A stretch of DNA of 32,190 nucleotides, taken from contig NZ_JAQGNT010000075.1 in the NCBI RefSeq assembly GCF_028291725.1, forward strand, positions 1 to 32,190. The letters are read 5' to 3'. The position numbers and the translations under genes are program-made. Shown piece by piece: positions 16,966 to 25,257 of this stretch (within the stretch, counting starts at the first letter, position 1; every line of letters starts with the position of its first letter). The notes beneath the pieces were generated by a model. That model did no database searches. It was not told the DNA's origin and was given only the letters and a program-made list of their open reading frames with translations. This stretch comes from Hydrocarboniphaga sp. GTDB taxonomy: Bacteria; Pseudomonadota; Gammaproteobacteria; Nevskiales; Nevskiaceae.

Positions 16966-18357
16966 ATGAAACTACTGCTGAGCCGCGCCGACGTGCTCGC
17001 CACCCAGGACGACGCCGGCACCGAAATCCGCGACGGCGCGGTATTCATCCGCGACAACTGGATCGAGCGCGTCGGCAGCAGCGCCGAACTCGATACCTGG
17101 ATCGCCGAAGACGCCGCCGCGCGCACGCCCGACCGCCGCATCGACCTAGCCGGCTGCGTGCTGCTGCCAGGCCTGATCAACGGCCATCACCATCTGTATC
17201 AGACCCTGACCCGCTCGGTGGGCACCGCCGGCGGCCTGGCGCTGTTCGACTGGCTGAAAACCCTGTACCCGATCTGGGGCCGCATGGACCCGGAAGCGGT
17301 TTATGTCAGCGCGAAAGTTGGCCTGGTCGAACTGCTGCTGTCCGGCGCGACGACAGTTGCCGATCATCTGTACATGTTCCCCAACGGCGCGCGGCTCGAC
17401 GACGAGATCGACGCCGCGGTCGAACTCGGTGTGCGCTTTCATCCGACACGCGGCTCGATGAGCGTCGGCGAAAGTGAGGGCGGCCTGCCGCCGGATGATC
17501 TGGTGGAGCGCGAAGAGGACATCCTCGAAGACGGCCTGCGCGTGATCCAGCGCTACCACGATCCGGCGCCGGGCTCGATGCTGCGTATCGGCCTCGCGCC
17601 CTGCTCGCCTTTCAGCGTCAGCGCCGATCTGATGCGCGAAAGCACGCGCATCGCGCGCAGCCATCCGCGCGTCGGCCTGCACACGCATCTGGCGGAGACG
17701 CTCGATGAGGAGCGTTACTGCCTCGCGAAGTTCGGCATGCGCCCGCTGGACTACGCCGAGTCGCTGGACTGGCTCGGCCCCGAAGTCTGGTTCGCGCACA
17801 TGGTGCATCCCAACGCTTCGGACATCGCCAAGCTGGCGCACAGCTGCAGTGGCGTCTGCAGTTGCGCCAGCAGCAACATGATCCTGGCCTCCGGCATCCC
17901 GCCGGTGCGCGCGATGATCGACGCCGGCGTGCGCGTCGGCCTGGGCGTTGACGGCTCGGCCAGCAACGACGGCAACCACATGCTCGGCGAGGCGCGTCAG
18001 GCCATGCTGCTGCAGCGCGTCGGCTGGCCCGGCTTCGAGTCGCGCGCCGATCGCCTGTCGGCGCGCGAGGCGCTGCGCCTGGCGACACGCGGCGGCGCCG
18101 CGCTGCTCGGCCGCGAGGAGATCGGCAGCATCGAGGTCGGCAAGGCCGCGGATCTGGTCGCGTTCCGCGTCGACGGGCTCGAGCACGCCGGCGCGCAGAG
18201 CGACCCGGTCGCCGCGCTGCTGACCTGCGCGCCGACCCGCGTGTGGTTGTCGGTGATCAACGGGCGCGTAGTCGTCGACGAGGGCGCGATCCCGGGGCTG
18301 GATCTGCGCGGTCTGATCGCGCGGCATAACGCGATCAGTCGGAGGATGGTTTCGTAG
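16966..18357 (+). CDS. 8-oxoguanine deaminase (amidohydrolase superfamily)
   Basis: 463 residues. Amidohydrolase with metal ligands in NGHHHLYQ (74-76), HTHLAE, and VDGSASND near the C-terminal third. The pattern GHHHLYQ, DHLYMFPNGARLDDEI, RGSMSVGESEGGLPPD, APCSPFSVS and GLGVDGSASNDG is that of 8-oxoguanine deaminase as known from P. aeruginosa PA0142, rather than guanine deaminase or chlorohydrolases. It makes urate directly from oxidised guanine, which fits xanthine dehydrogenase and uraH in this locus. Cytoplasmic. Start ATG 16966 with GGAG 7 nt upstream. Confidence 0.9.
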   Translation: MKLLLSRADVLATQDDAGTEIRDGAVFIRDNWIERVGSSAELDTWIAEDAAARTPDRRIDLAGCVLLPGLINGHHHLYQTLTRSVGTAGGLALFDWLKTLYPIWGRMDPEAVYVSAKVGLVELLLSGATTVADHLYMFPNGARLDDEIDAAVELGVRFHPTRGSMSVGESEGGLPPDDLVEREEDILEDGLRVIQRYHDPAPGSMLRIGLAPCSPFSVSADLMRESTRIARSHPRVGLHTHLAETLDEERYCLAKFGMRPLDYAESLDWLGPEVWFAHMVHPNASDIAKLAHSCSGVCSCASSNMILASGIPPVRAMIDAGVRVGLGVDGSASNDGNHMLGEARQAMLLQRVGWPGFESRADRLSAREALRLATRGGAALLGREEIGSIEVGKAADLVAFRVDGLEHAGAQSDPVAALLTCAPTRVWLSVINGRVVVDEGAIPGLDLRGLIARHNAISRRMVS

Positions 18358-18362
18358 CTTTC

Positions 18363-18441
18363 GTAGGTTGGGGTGAGCGCAGCGAACCCCAACATCGGCG
18401 CGGGACAACCGTTGGGGTTCGCTGCGCTCACCCCAACCTAC
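18363..18441. repeat. REPIN (pair g), last copy in the window
   Basis: Units 18363-18393 and 18411-18441, GTAG ends outside as in pair f. It lies between two convergent genes and marks the right limit of the family; none occurs in the remaining 13.7 kb. Confidence 0.92.
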
Positions 18442-18446
18442 AGCCG

Positions 18447-18995
18447 CTACAGCAGGCGGCGCACCTGTACCAGACGACGGTTCCAGTCGGCGGTCAGCAG
18501 GGTTCGCGTGACCTGTCCGGCCGTTGGCGAGGCATGCAGGATCTCGCCACCTCCGGCGTACACGGCGACGTGCAGGCGGCGTTTGCCCCAGCGGTAGAAC
18601 ATCAGATCACCGGGGCGCGGGTCGTGTGCATCGACCTGGGTGCCGAGCTTGATCTGCTCCTGCGTGCTGCGCGGCAGATCGATCCCGGCCTCGATGAAAG
18701 CGCGCCTCACCATGCCGGAGCAGTCGATCGCCGATACCGCGTTGCCGCCGAGGCGATAGCGCATGCCGAGCATCGCCTCCGCGCTGGACAGCACGATGTC
18801 GCTGGCGCTCAGTTCGCTGCTCGGAGCCACGGCGGGTTCAGGTGTCTCAGCGACACGGGGATCGGCGGGGCCGAAGGCGGCCTGGGAAGCAGGCAGCAGG
18901 TCCGGGGAGATCTTCGGACCGGCCGAGAAAGCCTGCGCGCTTAGCGATGTAAGTGCCAGAATCAGCACGAATATTGAACGAATCAAATCTAGCAC
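18447..18995 (-). CDS. NlpC/P60 (C40) cell-wall peptidase, exported
   Basis: 182 residues. Signal peptide with a hydrophobic core at 5-20 (ending near LSAQA-F). Linker rich in Pro/Ala to about 63, then an NlpC/P60 domain with catalytic Cys in AIDCSGMVRRAF, PGDLMFYRWG, and His in HVAVYAGGG followed by a third polar His (ILHAS). These enzymes cut peptide stems of peptidoglycan. The start is GTG 18995; the ribosome site is weak. No functional link with the purine genes is visible. Confidence 0.9.
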   Translation of the reverse strand: MLDLIRSIFVLILALTSLSAQAFSAGPKISPDLLPASQAAFGPADPRVAETPEPAVAPSSELSASDIVLSSAEAMLGMRYRLGGNAVSAIDCSGMVRRAFIEAGIDLPRSTQEQIKLGTQVDAHDPRPGDLMFYRWGKRRLHVAVYAGGGEILHASPTAGQVTRTLLTADWNRRLVQVRRLL

Positions 18996-19350
18996 TCTGT
19001 ATTGCTGCGCTGCAGCCTACGCTGGTCGGCTGGCTGCATGTACGGCCGACGAACCATCAGCCGGGCAAAACCGCTGGACGCCTGTTGGACATGGCCTTCA
19101 GTGACGCCCTGCTGAACGCGATGCAATAAAAAGGCCGCATCGTGTACCGATGCGGCCCCTGGGTACCAACCGACACCGACGGTTACAACATGCTTTCCAA
19201 CTCTGGCATCGATGTCTCTGGAAACAGCAAGTCTCGATGGGTCCAGCCCGACCATGCTGCTGCACTCCGATAGTGGGCCAAGCTACGCGGACACCGGCGT
19301 TTTAGACCAGTGCTACCGTAGCGCTATCACTGCAGCCGGAGCGAGTGGCG
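18996..19350. other. 355-bp intergenic region holding a minus-strand terminator and possible small RNA
   Basis: No convincing protein gene. A strong hairpin at 19133-19157 terminates transcription leftwards, so a minus-strand transcript must begin in roughly 19170-19350. The only minus-strand frame here (88 codons, to 19255) runs through the terminator and is not credible. Confidence 0.5.
19128..19157 (-). terminator. Rho-independent terminator, minus strand
   Basis: Perfect 10-bp stem GGCCGCATCG/CGATGCGGCC (19133-19142, 19148-19157) with a 5-nt loop, followed on the minus strand by TTTTT. It lies upstream of the NlpC/P60 gene and downstream of no minus-strand gene. Confidence 0.85.
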
Positions 19351-20283
19351 ATGACGACTCATGAAACCTATCCGGTTGGCACTCCAGGACGTCCCTGGGA
19401 TGCCTCGGAAGTGTTGGCCTGGCGGGCACGGCAGACCGGCAAGCGTCGCTACGACGCGGATGTGCTGAGCGTGATCGAAACGCTACGCTCGCGCTATGAG
19501 GTGCTGCAGTACGGCCGCCTGGATCACGACCCGGATCGCTACCCGCTGTTCTGCATCAACAGCCGCGCCTGGCGGGACGAACTGCCCTGTGCACTGGTAA
19601 CCGGCGGCGTGCACGGCTATGAAACCAGCGGTGTGCACGGGGCCTTGCGGTTTGTCGATCGGCACGCGTCAAGCTATGAAGGCCGGGTCAATCTCATCGT
19701 TGCGCCCTGCATCAGCCCCTGGGCCTACGAAATGATCCAGCGCTGGAATCCGCATGCGATCGACCCGAACCGCTCGTTCTTCGACGATAGCCCGGCGCAG
19801 GAGGCTGCAGCGGTTTTGCGCTTGATCGCGCCCTTCCGCGATCGGGTGCTCGTGCATGTCGACCTGCATGAGACCACGGATACGGACGAGTCCGAGTTTC
19901 GTCCGGCGCTGGCCGCCCGCGACGGCCTGGCCTACTTGCCGGGCGAGATCCCGGACGGCTTCTACCTGGTCGACGACAGCGAGCGTCCGCAGACCGAGTT
20001 CCAACAGGCCGTGATCGCGGCCGTGGCGGAAGTCACGCACATCGCCCCGGCCGATCGCCACGGCGAAATCATCGGATCGCCGGTGATTGCTCCGGGCATC
20101 ATCCACTATCCGCTGAAGCGGCTAGGCCTCTGTGCGGGTATTACCGACGCCGCCTTCAGGACGACCACCGAGGTTTATCCCGACAGTCCGCGCGCAAGCG
20201 GTGAGCAATGCATCGCCGCGCAGGTGGTGGCAGTGTGCGCGGCGCTCGACTTCGCGCTGGCACATACCGGCGGCAACCGATAG
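19351..20283 (+). CDS. M14-family zinc carboxypeptidase / AstE-like hydrolase
   Basis: 310 residues, no signal peptide. Zinc ligands His88-x2-Glu91 in GGVHGYE and His173 in VDLHET; a later Glu in TTTEVYPDS suits the catalytic base. Family members remove C-terminal residues or acyl groups from amino acids. A short gene stands alone between a terminator region and a convergent P450. Start ATG 19351; GTG 19345 is also possible and closer to a GGAG. Substrate unknown. Confidence 0.8.
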   Translation: MTTHETYPVGTPGRPWDASEVLAWRARQTGKRRYDADVLSVIETLRSRYEVLQYGRLDHDPDRYPLFCINSRAWRDELPCALVTGGVHGYETSGVHGALRFVDRHASSYEGRVNLIVAPCISPWAYEMIQRWNPHAIDPNRSFFDDSPAQEAAAVLRLIAPFRDRVLVHVDLHETTDTDESEFRPALAARDGLAYLPGEIPDGFYLVDDSERPQTEFQQAVIAAVAEVTHIAPADRHGEIIGSPVIAPGIIHYPLKRLGLCAGITDAAFRTTTEVYPDSPRASGEQCIAAQVVAVCAALDFALAHTGGNR

Positions 20284-20369
20284 CGCGAACCGAGTTGAAT
20301 CTCCGGGCCCTGAGATTGTGCAAGCAAGGCGGGCGGACTTTTCTGCACTAACGTGCCCGACTCGCCTGC

Positions 20370-21599
20370 TCACCGCCAAGCGAGCGGCACCGACTTCGGC
20401 CCGACCACGCCGCCCGGATAGTATTCGATCCTGGTGCCGGGCTTGAGCGTGAAATTGGGGATGCGGCGCAGGAATTCCTGCAGGCAGATCTTGACTTCCA
20501 TGCGCGCGAGATGGGCACCCATGCAGCTGTGCACGCCGCCCGCGAAAGCGAGGATCGGTTTGCGCGGGCGGTTGAAATTCACATCCGTCGGATCGGGGAA
20601 AATTTCGGGGTCGTAGTTGCACGACGGCAGAATGCTCGTCACGCGGTCGCCCTTCTTCATCTTCACGCCGCGGATCTCGTAGTCCTGAGTCAGCGTGCGG
20701 CCGGAGAAAGTCACGCTGAAAACGCGTAGCAGCTCCTCGACGATGTTGTCGATGTTGCCCGGCGAATCGATGATCTCCTGCCGGCGTTCCGGATTCTCGG
20801 CCAGCCAGACGAAAATGTTGTTCAGCGTCGCGAAAACCGTGTCGAGGCCCGCGATGAACAGGAAAAACACGAAACCGAAGATTTCGCGGCCCGACATAGG
20901 TTCGCCGCCCGGCTTGCCGTGCACGATCGCGCTGACCGCACCGCCATCCGGATGGGCGGCCTTTTCCCGGATCACGGTGTTCAGATACACCGTCACCTCG
21001 CCCATGACCTGTTGCGCGATCTGGCGGTCCTGAGCATGCAGAAGACCCATCGCCCAGCGGACGAACTCGTCCATCATGCTGCGCGGCAGGCTCATGATGT
21101 CGAGGAACACGCCCACCGGCAGCGGGCGGCCGAAGTCCTTGGCGAACTCGCACTCGCCCTTGTCGATGAACTGGTCGATCAGATCATTGGCGAGCTTGCG
21201 GATCGACAGCTCCAGCGTCATGACCGTCTTGGGTGAAACCAGCGGATCGACGATCGCGCGATATTTGCGATGGTGTGGCGGTTCGATCTCCAGCGGGATG
21301 ATGTTCCACCAGTCATTCGGATCGCGCGGGAACGGGCCGGAACCGGCGCTGGTGAAGAATTCCGGATGCCGGAGGACGAAGTAGGCGTCTTCGTATTTCA
21401 GCAGCTGCCAGGCCGGCTTCTGATGCTCGCTGCCGGGGCTGAAGAAGATCGGCGGCGCTTTCTGGTGCAGCTCCGCCATGAACTTGTGCGGCGCCGCCAG
21501 GAACTCCGCTCCCTCGGTGATGCGTGCGTCGTACACCAGCTCCGGAGGAACATGATCCGGAATCGGGGCCGCTACGCCGGCTTGTGCAGTGCCTGCCAT
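20370..21599 (-). CDS. Cytochrome P450 (class I, CYP101-like)
   Basis: 409 residues. I-helix FIAGLDTV, K-helix EELLR, and haem loop FAGGVHSCMG with the cysteine ligand at 359. No signal or membrane anchor, so a soluble bacterial P450. The IPLEIEPPHHRKYR segment and the AGLDT oxygen-binding groove resemble P450cam-type enzymes that oxidise terpenoids or small lipophilic compounds; the substrate cannot be read from sequence. The gene lies 41 bp after a putidaredoxin-type ferredoxin that should feed it electrons; no ferredoxin reductase is present. Start ATG 21599 with a strong GAGGAG ribosome site. Confidence 0.94.
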   Translation of the reverse strand: MAGTAQAGVAAPIPDHVPPELVYDARITEGAEFLAAPHKFMAELHQKAPPIFFSPGSEHQKPAWQLLKYEDAYFVLRHPEFFTSAGSGPFPRDPNDWWNIIPLEIEPPHHRKYRAIVDPLVSPKTVMTLELSIRKLANDLIDQFIDKGECEFAKDFGRPLPVGVFLDIMSLPRSMMDEFVRWAMGLLHAQDRQIAQQVMGEVTVYLNTVIREKAAHPDGGAVSAIVHGKPGGEPMSGREIFGFVFFLFIAGLDTVFATLNNIFVWLAENPERRQEIIDSPGNIDNIVEELLRVFSVTFSGRTLTQDYEIRGVKMKKGDRVTSILPSCNYDPEIFPDPTDVNFNRPRKPILAFAGGVHSCMGAHLARMEVKICLQEFLRRIPNFTLKPGTRIEYYPGGVVGPKSVPLAWR

Positions 21600-21640
21600 C
21601 TTCACTCTCCTCGAATAATTTTTGTGGGCCCGCGCCGGAC

Positions 21641-21964
21641 TCAGTACTGCGTTTCGGGCAGACGGACGACCAGGCCATCCAGCGCCTCGCTGACCGCAAT
21701 CTGGCAGCCCAGACGGCTGGTCGGCTTCCGCTCGCTGAAGGTCGCCTCGAGCATCTCGCTCTCGGCACCGGTCGCGGTACCGACACGATCCATCCACGCC
21801 TCATCGACATAGCAATGGCAAGTCGCGCAGGCCAGGCCGCCGCCGCACTCGCCCGCGACGCCGTTGACCATGTTGTTGACCGCACCCTGCATCACGGAAT
21901 CGCCGTCGGGCACCTCCACCTGATGCTGTGTTCCGTCATGTTCGATGTAGATAACTGCGGGCAT
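21641..21964 (-). CDS. [2Fe-2S] ferredoxin, putidaredoxin type
   Basis: 107 residues, full length for the adrenodoxin/putidaredoxin class. Cluster cysteines Cys40, Cys46, Cys49 and Cys87 have the class spacing (C-x5-C-x2-C-x37-C). It is first gene of the P450 operon and the likely direct electron donor. Start ATG 21964; two inverted repeats in the divergent promoter region suggest control by the TetR-family neighbour. Confidence 0.94.
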   Translation of the reverse strand: MPAVIYIEHDGTQHQVEVPDGDSVMQGAVNNMVNGVAGECGGGLACATCHCYVDEAWMDRVGTATGAESEMLEATFSERKPTSRLGCQIAVSEALDGLVVRLPETQY

Positions 21965-21986
21965 GGGGACTATTCCTTCGTACGCT

Positions 21987-22001
21987 GAGAACGTTGTTCT
22001 C
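21987..22001. promoter_or_regulatory. Operator candidate 1, GAGAAC-GTT-GTTCTC
   Basis: Perfect 6-3-6 inverted repeat 23 bp upstream of the ferredoxin start. Its core matches a second site at 22076-22088. Typical size and symmetry for a TetR-family operator. Confidence 0.7.
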
Positions 22002-22075
22002 GAATATTTGATGCTCTCCGCATGGTAATGTCAAGCGATGATCCAAATGGCTGGCCGCTATGAGGCGGATACGGC

Positions 22076-22088
22076 AGAACTTCGTTCT
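22076..22088. promoter_or_regulatory. Operator candidate 2, AGAAC-TTC-GTTCT
   Basis: 5-3-5 inverted repeat sharing AGAAC/GTTCT with site 1. It lies just upstream of the regulator gene, so the regulator may also control itself. Confidence 0.7.
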
Positions 22089-22099
22089 CGCGCCGGGGT

Positions 22100-22825
22100 T
22101 TGCTGATTTTGAGAAAGGGAAAATTGTCCGAACCTGGCAGCGTCGCGGCGCTGGACGCACCAGCACGCTGGGAGGAGCGGTCTGCGACCCGCGTACTGGA
22201 AGTCGGGCGCGACCAGATCCTTGAACGCAGCCGTCGCATCGTCGAAGTCGCGTATGCCCTGCTCGAGCAAGCGGGGCTTGACGGCGTCACGATCCGCGCA
22301 GTGCTCAAGAACAGCAGGTTGTCCAGGCGGGCGTTCTACGAACGCTTTGAGGGGAAAGACGAGCTGATGCTGGCGGTGTTCGAGCACACGATCCGCCTCG
22401 CCGCCGGACACTATCGCGATCAGGTGGCGAATCTGGCGGACCCGCTGGCACGGCTGGAAATGATCGTCACCTCAATCGTTCTCGGCCGCAGCACCGATAC
22501 CCACACGCAGAGCGCGACGATCTGGCGGCGCGGCGCCGCGATGAGTCGCGAGCATTTACGGCTCGCACAATCCCGGCCCGAGGATCTCCAGACGGCCCTG
22601 AGCCCACTGCTCGAAGTGATCGCGCTGCAGCTGTCAGACGGGATGAGCGTCGGCTCCATTCGATCCACCGATCCTCGACGCCTTGCGGCTCTGCTCTACA
22701 ACCTGGTCTCGACGACCGCGCACACCGAGCTGCTCACTCGAGAGACAGCGGCTCCCGACCCTGCGCGGATGGCGGGTCTGGCCAGAGATCTCTGGTTTTT
22801 TTGCCTGCGGGCAATAGCCGCCTAG
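22100..22825 (+). CDS. TetR/AcrR-family transcriptional regulator
   Basis: Up to 241 residues. The N-terminal HTH lies in RIVEVAYALLEQAGLDGVTI followed by LSRRAFYERFEGKDELMLAV, the characteristic recognition helix and YxxFxxKxxL motif. The C-terminal ligand domain is not assignable. Divergent from the ferredoxin-P450 operon with two symmetric sites between, so I infer it represses that operon until a P450 substrate appears. The start is uncertain: only TTG codons are available (22100, 22109, 22124). TTG 22124 follows an AAAGGGA ribosome-like site but very closely. Confidence 0.85.
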   Translation: MLILRKGKLSEPGSVAALDAPARWEERSATRVLEVGRDQILERSRRIVEVAYALLEQAGLDGVTIRAVLKNSRLSRRAFYERFEGKDELMLAVFEHTIRLAAGHYRDQVANLADPLARLEMIVTSIVLGRSTDTHTQSATIWRRGAAMSREHLRLAQSRPEDLQTALSPLLEVIALQLSDGMSVGSIRSTDPRRLAALLYNLVSTTAHTELLTRETAAPDPARMAGLARDLWFFCLRAIAA

Positions 22826-23101
22826 CCGAGACCCCCACCTGCCCCTCTCTGGGAACCTTGCGCAGACCGTAGGGCGGGTCGTGACCCGCCGCTTTTGCTC
22901 AGGCTTGACGACGGCGGGTCATGGCCCATAAGCAGGTCCGCAAGGAACATGGCGCCACCCAAGTACATCCCCCTCCCCCGCGTGCGGGGGAGGGGGATGG
23001 CCGGTTCCGGGCATCAAGCCGGCTGCTATGAAGCTGAGGCGGCCTCTCCCGGAGGGAGAGGGGATTTCTCGCCGCATACGAACCGAAGACGCGCTCGCCA
23101 T
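22826..23101. other. Palindrome-rich intergenic region
   Basis: Contains a GTAGGGCGGGTC family unit (22869-22892) with a partial partner (22912-22927), then a perfect 15-bp GC stem at 22967-22998 and a smaller CTCTCCC-GGA-GGGAGAG hairpin near 23044. It separates convergent genes; no protein gene seen. Confidence 0.6.
22967..22998. repeat. Palindrome CCCCCTCCCCCGC / inverse
   Basis: Perfect 15-bp stem with a GT loop. A relative with CCTTCCCCCGC arms occurs at 31675-31698, and both are followed by a GGCCGGTTC/TGG stretch, so they belong to one dispersed family. Confidence 0.75.
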
Positions 23102-24412
23102 CTACAGCTTGCGGACCACGTCGCCCAGTTTCCGTGTCTGCCATACGTTGAGCATCTTCGTCATCATATGCAGCTGAATTCGGGCGTTCTCATGCTCAAG
23201 AAAGCAGGCATCCCGATAACTTTCAACGGCGTCGATGTCCTTGATGTCCCGTTCTATGGCGATGGGCGCACCCATGGAGTAAGCCACACCGGAAACGGCA
23301 ACGATCAGCAGATTGTGCAGCCTCAAGTCTTCAAGGCTCAATCGCGGGCCGCCGTGGGCCACATATTCTTCGATATAAACCGTCAGCAGTTCATCCAGAT
23401 GCTCATTCCAGATCAAGGGTTCGGCCCCGCTGATCGACCCGCTAATCGACTGAGCTACGCTGATTTGCCCAACGTTTGCCCAATCGATGAAGCCGCATTG
23501 CAACGCGCCTTCGGCATCCCGCCAGAACCAGCAGTTATCGATATTGGCATTCCAGTGAGCGAATGCGATGAAGTCAGGGTTCCCGTATAGAACCTCCCTG
23601 ATGCGGCTTGCTGCGGCAAGCACATCGGGAATGTCGCGAATGAATTGCTGGCGAAACTCCAAGGTGCGCACGTTCTCCGGAAACAGCTTCGGGTAGCGCG
23701 CTATGAAATCGAACATCCGGTTTGCGCGCTGTATCAGTTTCTCTTCCGGCACCTGAATCGCAAACACCGCCGAAGCCTGCTCGCGCTTGTAAGGGAATTT
23801 CTTGTCGAAGTCTGGCGGCAATCGACCGCCCCGGTGTGTTCCCGACAGCTTTGCAAGCCCCCTCAAAATAGCCTTGTAGTGCTCAAGCGGCTCTGGCACC
23901 GCGTAATCCATGCACTTGGGATAAATCGCCTCCATTCCATTGCGGCCATAGCTGATGCATTCGGAAATGATCAGCCCGGTGCCAGACTCCGACTCGATGT
24001 CGGCAAACAGGCAGGCCGGCACCGTAACCGGAAAATCCGGCGATCTGGACAGCACCGCGAAATTCGCTTCCGAGATCATCAGGAAGCGGGCTCTGTCCCA
24101 CAGCGCGTTGTCGAAATTCCGCGAAAACTTGATGAACAGCTGCTCGGGCAAGCCCGGCTCAGACAATTCGTACGCAACCGTCAGCAACAGCTTTTTCCCG
24201 GTGCCGCCACCAAGAAATTCTTGTGCTTGAACAATGCGACTAACGCTGTTGTGAGCGGCTAGAGCGCCGGAGGCATGAAAAGCCTTCGTGAGAAAATCCG
24301 TGCCGTTTGAGACCAGCGTTTCGGCATCGGCCGGAATCTCAAGGCCGAAGATATCGCCAACACCCCAGGGCTTATTGACTGAGGCGGCTTGTTCGTTCTT
24401 GTCGAGTATCAC
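23102..24412 (-). CDS. Phosphotransferase-fold (APH/choline-kinase-like) protein
   Basis: 436 residues, no signal peptide. N-lobe has FLGGGTGKKLLLTVAYE and EQLFIKFS (likely ATP lysine); the C-lobe has AHWNANIDNCWFWRD (285-299) and GFIDWANVG (Asp310). The second aligns with the metal-binding DxD/IDW of aminoglycoside phosphotransferases; the first is the catalytic loop, normally HGDxxxxN, here His286-Trp-Asn288...Asn293, so the catalytic Asp is Asn. It could be a pseudoenzyme or work differently. Start GTG 24412 with GAGGA upstream. No functional partner is visible. I place it outside the cassette array but right at its edge. Confidence 0.75.
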   Translation of the reverse strand: MILDKNEQAASVNKPWGVGDIFGLEIPADAETLVSNGTDFLTKAFHASGALAAHNSVSRIVQAQEFLGGGTGKKLLLTVAYELSEPGLPEQLFIKFSRNFDNALWDRARFLMISEANFAVLSRSPDFPVTVPACLFADIESESGTGLIISECISYGRNGMEAIYPKCMDYAVPEPLEHYKAILRGLAKLSGTHRGGRLPPDFDKKFPYKREQASAVFAIQVPEEKLIQRANRMFDFIARYPKLFPENVRTLEFRQQFIRDIPDVLAAASRIREVLYGNPDFIAFAHWNANIDNCWFWRDAEGALQCGFIDWANVGQISVAQSISGSISGAEPLIWNEHLDELLTVYIEEYVAHGGPRLSLEDLRLHNLLIVAVSGVAYSMGAPIAIERDIKDIDAVESYRDACFLEHENARIQLHMMTKMLNVWQTRKLGDVVRKL

Positions 24413-24457
24413 TAAGGCTGTCCTCGTGTTTCTTTTTGCGCCGATATCGGGGCGCCG

Positions 24458-24937
24458 CTAGCATTGCGGCGGCAAGTCGTCCATCTGATAGGTCCAGCCG
24501 AGTTGGCGTAATCGCTCCACCACGTTCTCGACCTTCACGATCTCACCGGTGTCCTTCGGCATTACCGCGGCGATCTCGAAGTCGCGGTTGGTGAGTTCCC
24601 GGTTGCGGATCAGGGCGAGAGCCCCAAGCAGTTCGTTTCGCTCGGCAGCGGCATCCCCACGCCTCCTGAAGGTGTAGGAGCGTTCGACGCATTCGACGGC
24701 GGACGCCACACGCTCTATGGCCTGGATTCGCGCCAAGTGCTGGTCGAAGTCGGCAATGAGACCGCGAAGCTCCGGCAGGTCCCTCACCGACTGCATCAGC
24801 AACAACGTGCGCCTGCAGGCCAGTTCCATTTTTGCAGCGCTCGGCGCGCGCTCGATCGCCATGGACTCGCGCTGAATCCGTGACGCGACCACCAGCGCCA
24901 TCTTCCCCTTGGTTTCTGCCCAGGTTGGCTCAGACAT
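24458..24937 (-). CDS. Hypothetical protein (159 aa), second gene of a cassette
   Basis: 159 residues, mainly alpha-helical and charged (long helical run through LACRRTLLLMQSVRDLPELRGLIADFDQHLARIQ), no signal or membrane segment. I recognise no family. ATG 24937 overlaps the end of the small gene upstream by 8 bp (24930-24937), suggesting the two are co-translated. An upstream TTG at 25006 is in frame but would overlap that gene heavily. Confidence 0.6.
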   Translation of the reverse strand: MSEPTWAETKGKMALVVASRIQRESMAIERAPSAAKMELACRRTLLLMQSVRDLPELRGLIADFDQHLARIQAIERVASAVECVERSYTFRRRGDAAAERNELLGALALIRNRELTNRDFEIAAVMPKDTGEIVKVENVVERLRQLGWTYQMDDLPPQC

Positions 24938-25085
24938 CGGCAATGGCTCGCGGTGCCACCTGTGTACGGTACGCATGCACCATCCGATCGCAGGCTTCGC
25001 GAACAAAAATACGGGTGCCAGCTAGTTTCAATGTGTCGGCCTGTTCTGCTCGGAAAAGTGCGGTGGCGCGGCGCTGCTGCGCCAT
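24930..25085 (-). CDS. Small hypothetical protein (51 aa), first gene of a cassette
   Basis: 51 residues, MAQQRRATALFRAEQAD at the start, basic and helical. The open frame extends to 25265, but the upstream part is attC sequence, so I start at ATG 25085, preceded by GGGAAGG. The overlap with the 159-aa gene downstream is the best support. A small/large overlapping pair in a cassette would suit a toxin-antitoxin or similar pair, but nothing in the residues confirms it. Confidence 0.45.
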   Translation of the reverse strand: MAQQRRATALFRAEQADTLKLAGTRIFVREACDRMVHAYRTQVAPRAIADV

Positions 25086-25172
25086 CGCCTTCCCGTCTGG
25101 ATTATTGGACTGGATGGCGCCGTAGTTTAGAAATAAAGGTTCTCTGGATGGCGATGAGAGCTTCGGCACTAA

Positions 25173-25256
25173 GCGCAACGCCCAGCTTAAGACGCGGACC
25201 CGCCGGAGCGGCAAAGCGGCGAAGGCAGAGACCTCGGCGGCTGCGTGTTGTTGGGC
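25173..25256 (-). other. attC-like site 5 (protease cassette)
   Basis: Reading leftwards: first core GCCCAAC (25250-25256), L-type arm GCAGCCGCC, central hairpin around CGCCGCTTTGCCGCTCCGGCG, second arm, and final core GTTGCGC (25173-25179). The first core matches the inverse of the protease cassette's 5' core GTTGGGT at 6 of 7 positions. Confidence 0.65.
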
Positions 25257-25257
25257 G

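Noticed and set aside
18989-19255. 88-codon minus-strand frame in the gap upstream of the M14 gene
   Set aside because: It reads through a strong terminator and has no recognisable features.
24413-24457. Hairpin GGCGCC-CCGATA-TCGGCGC as a terminator
   Set aside because: On the minus strand it is followed by A, not T, and on the plus strand the T-run precedes it, so it fits neither direction.
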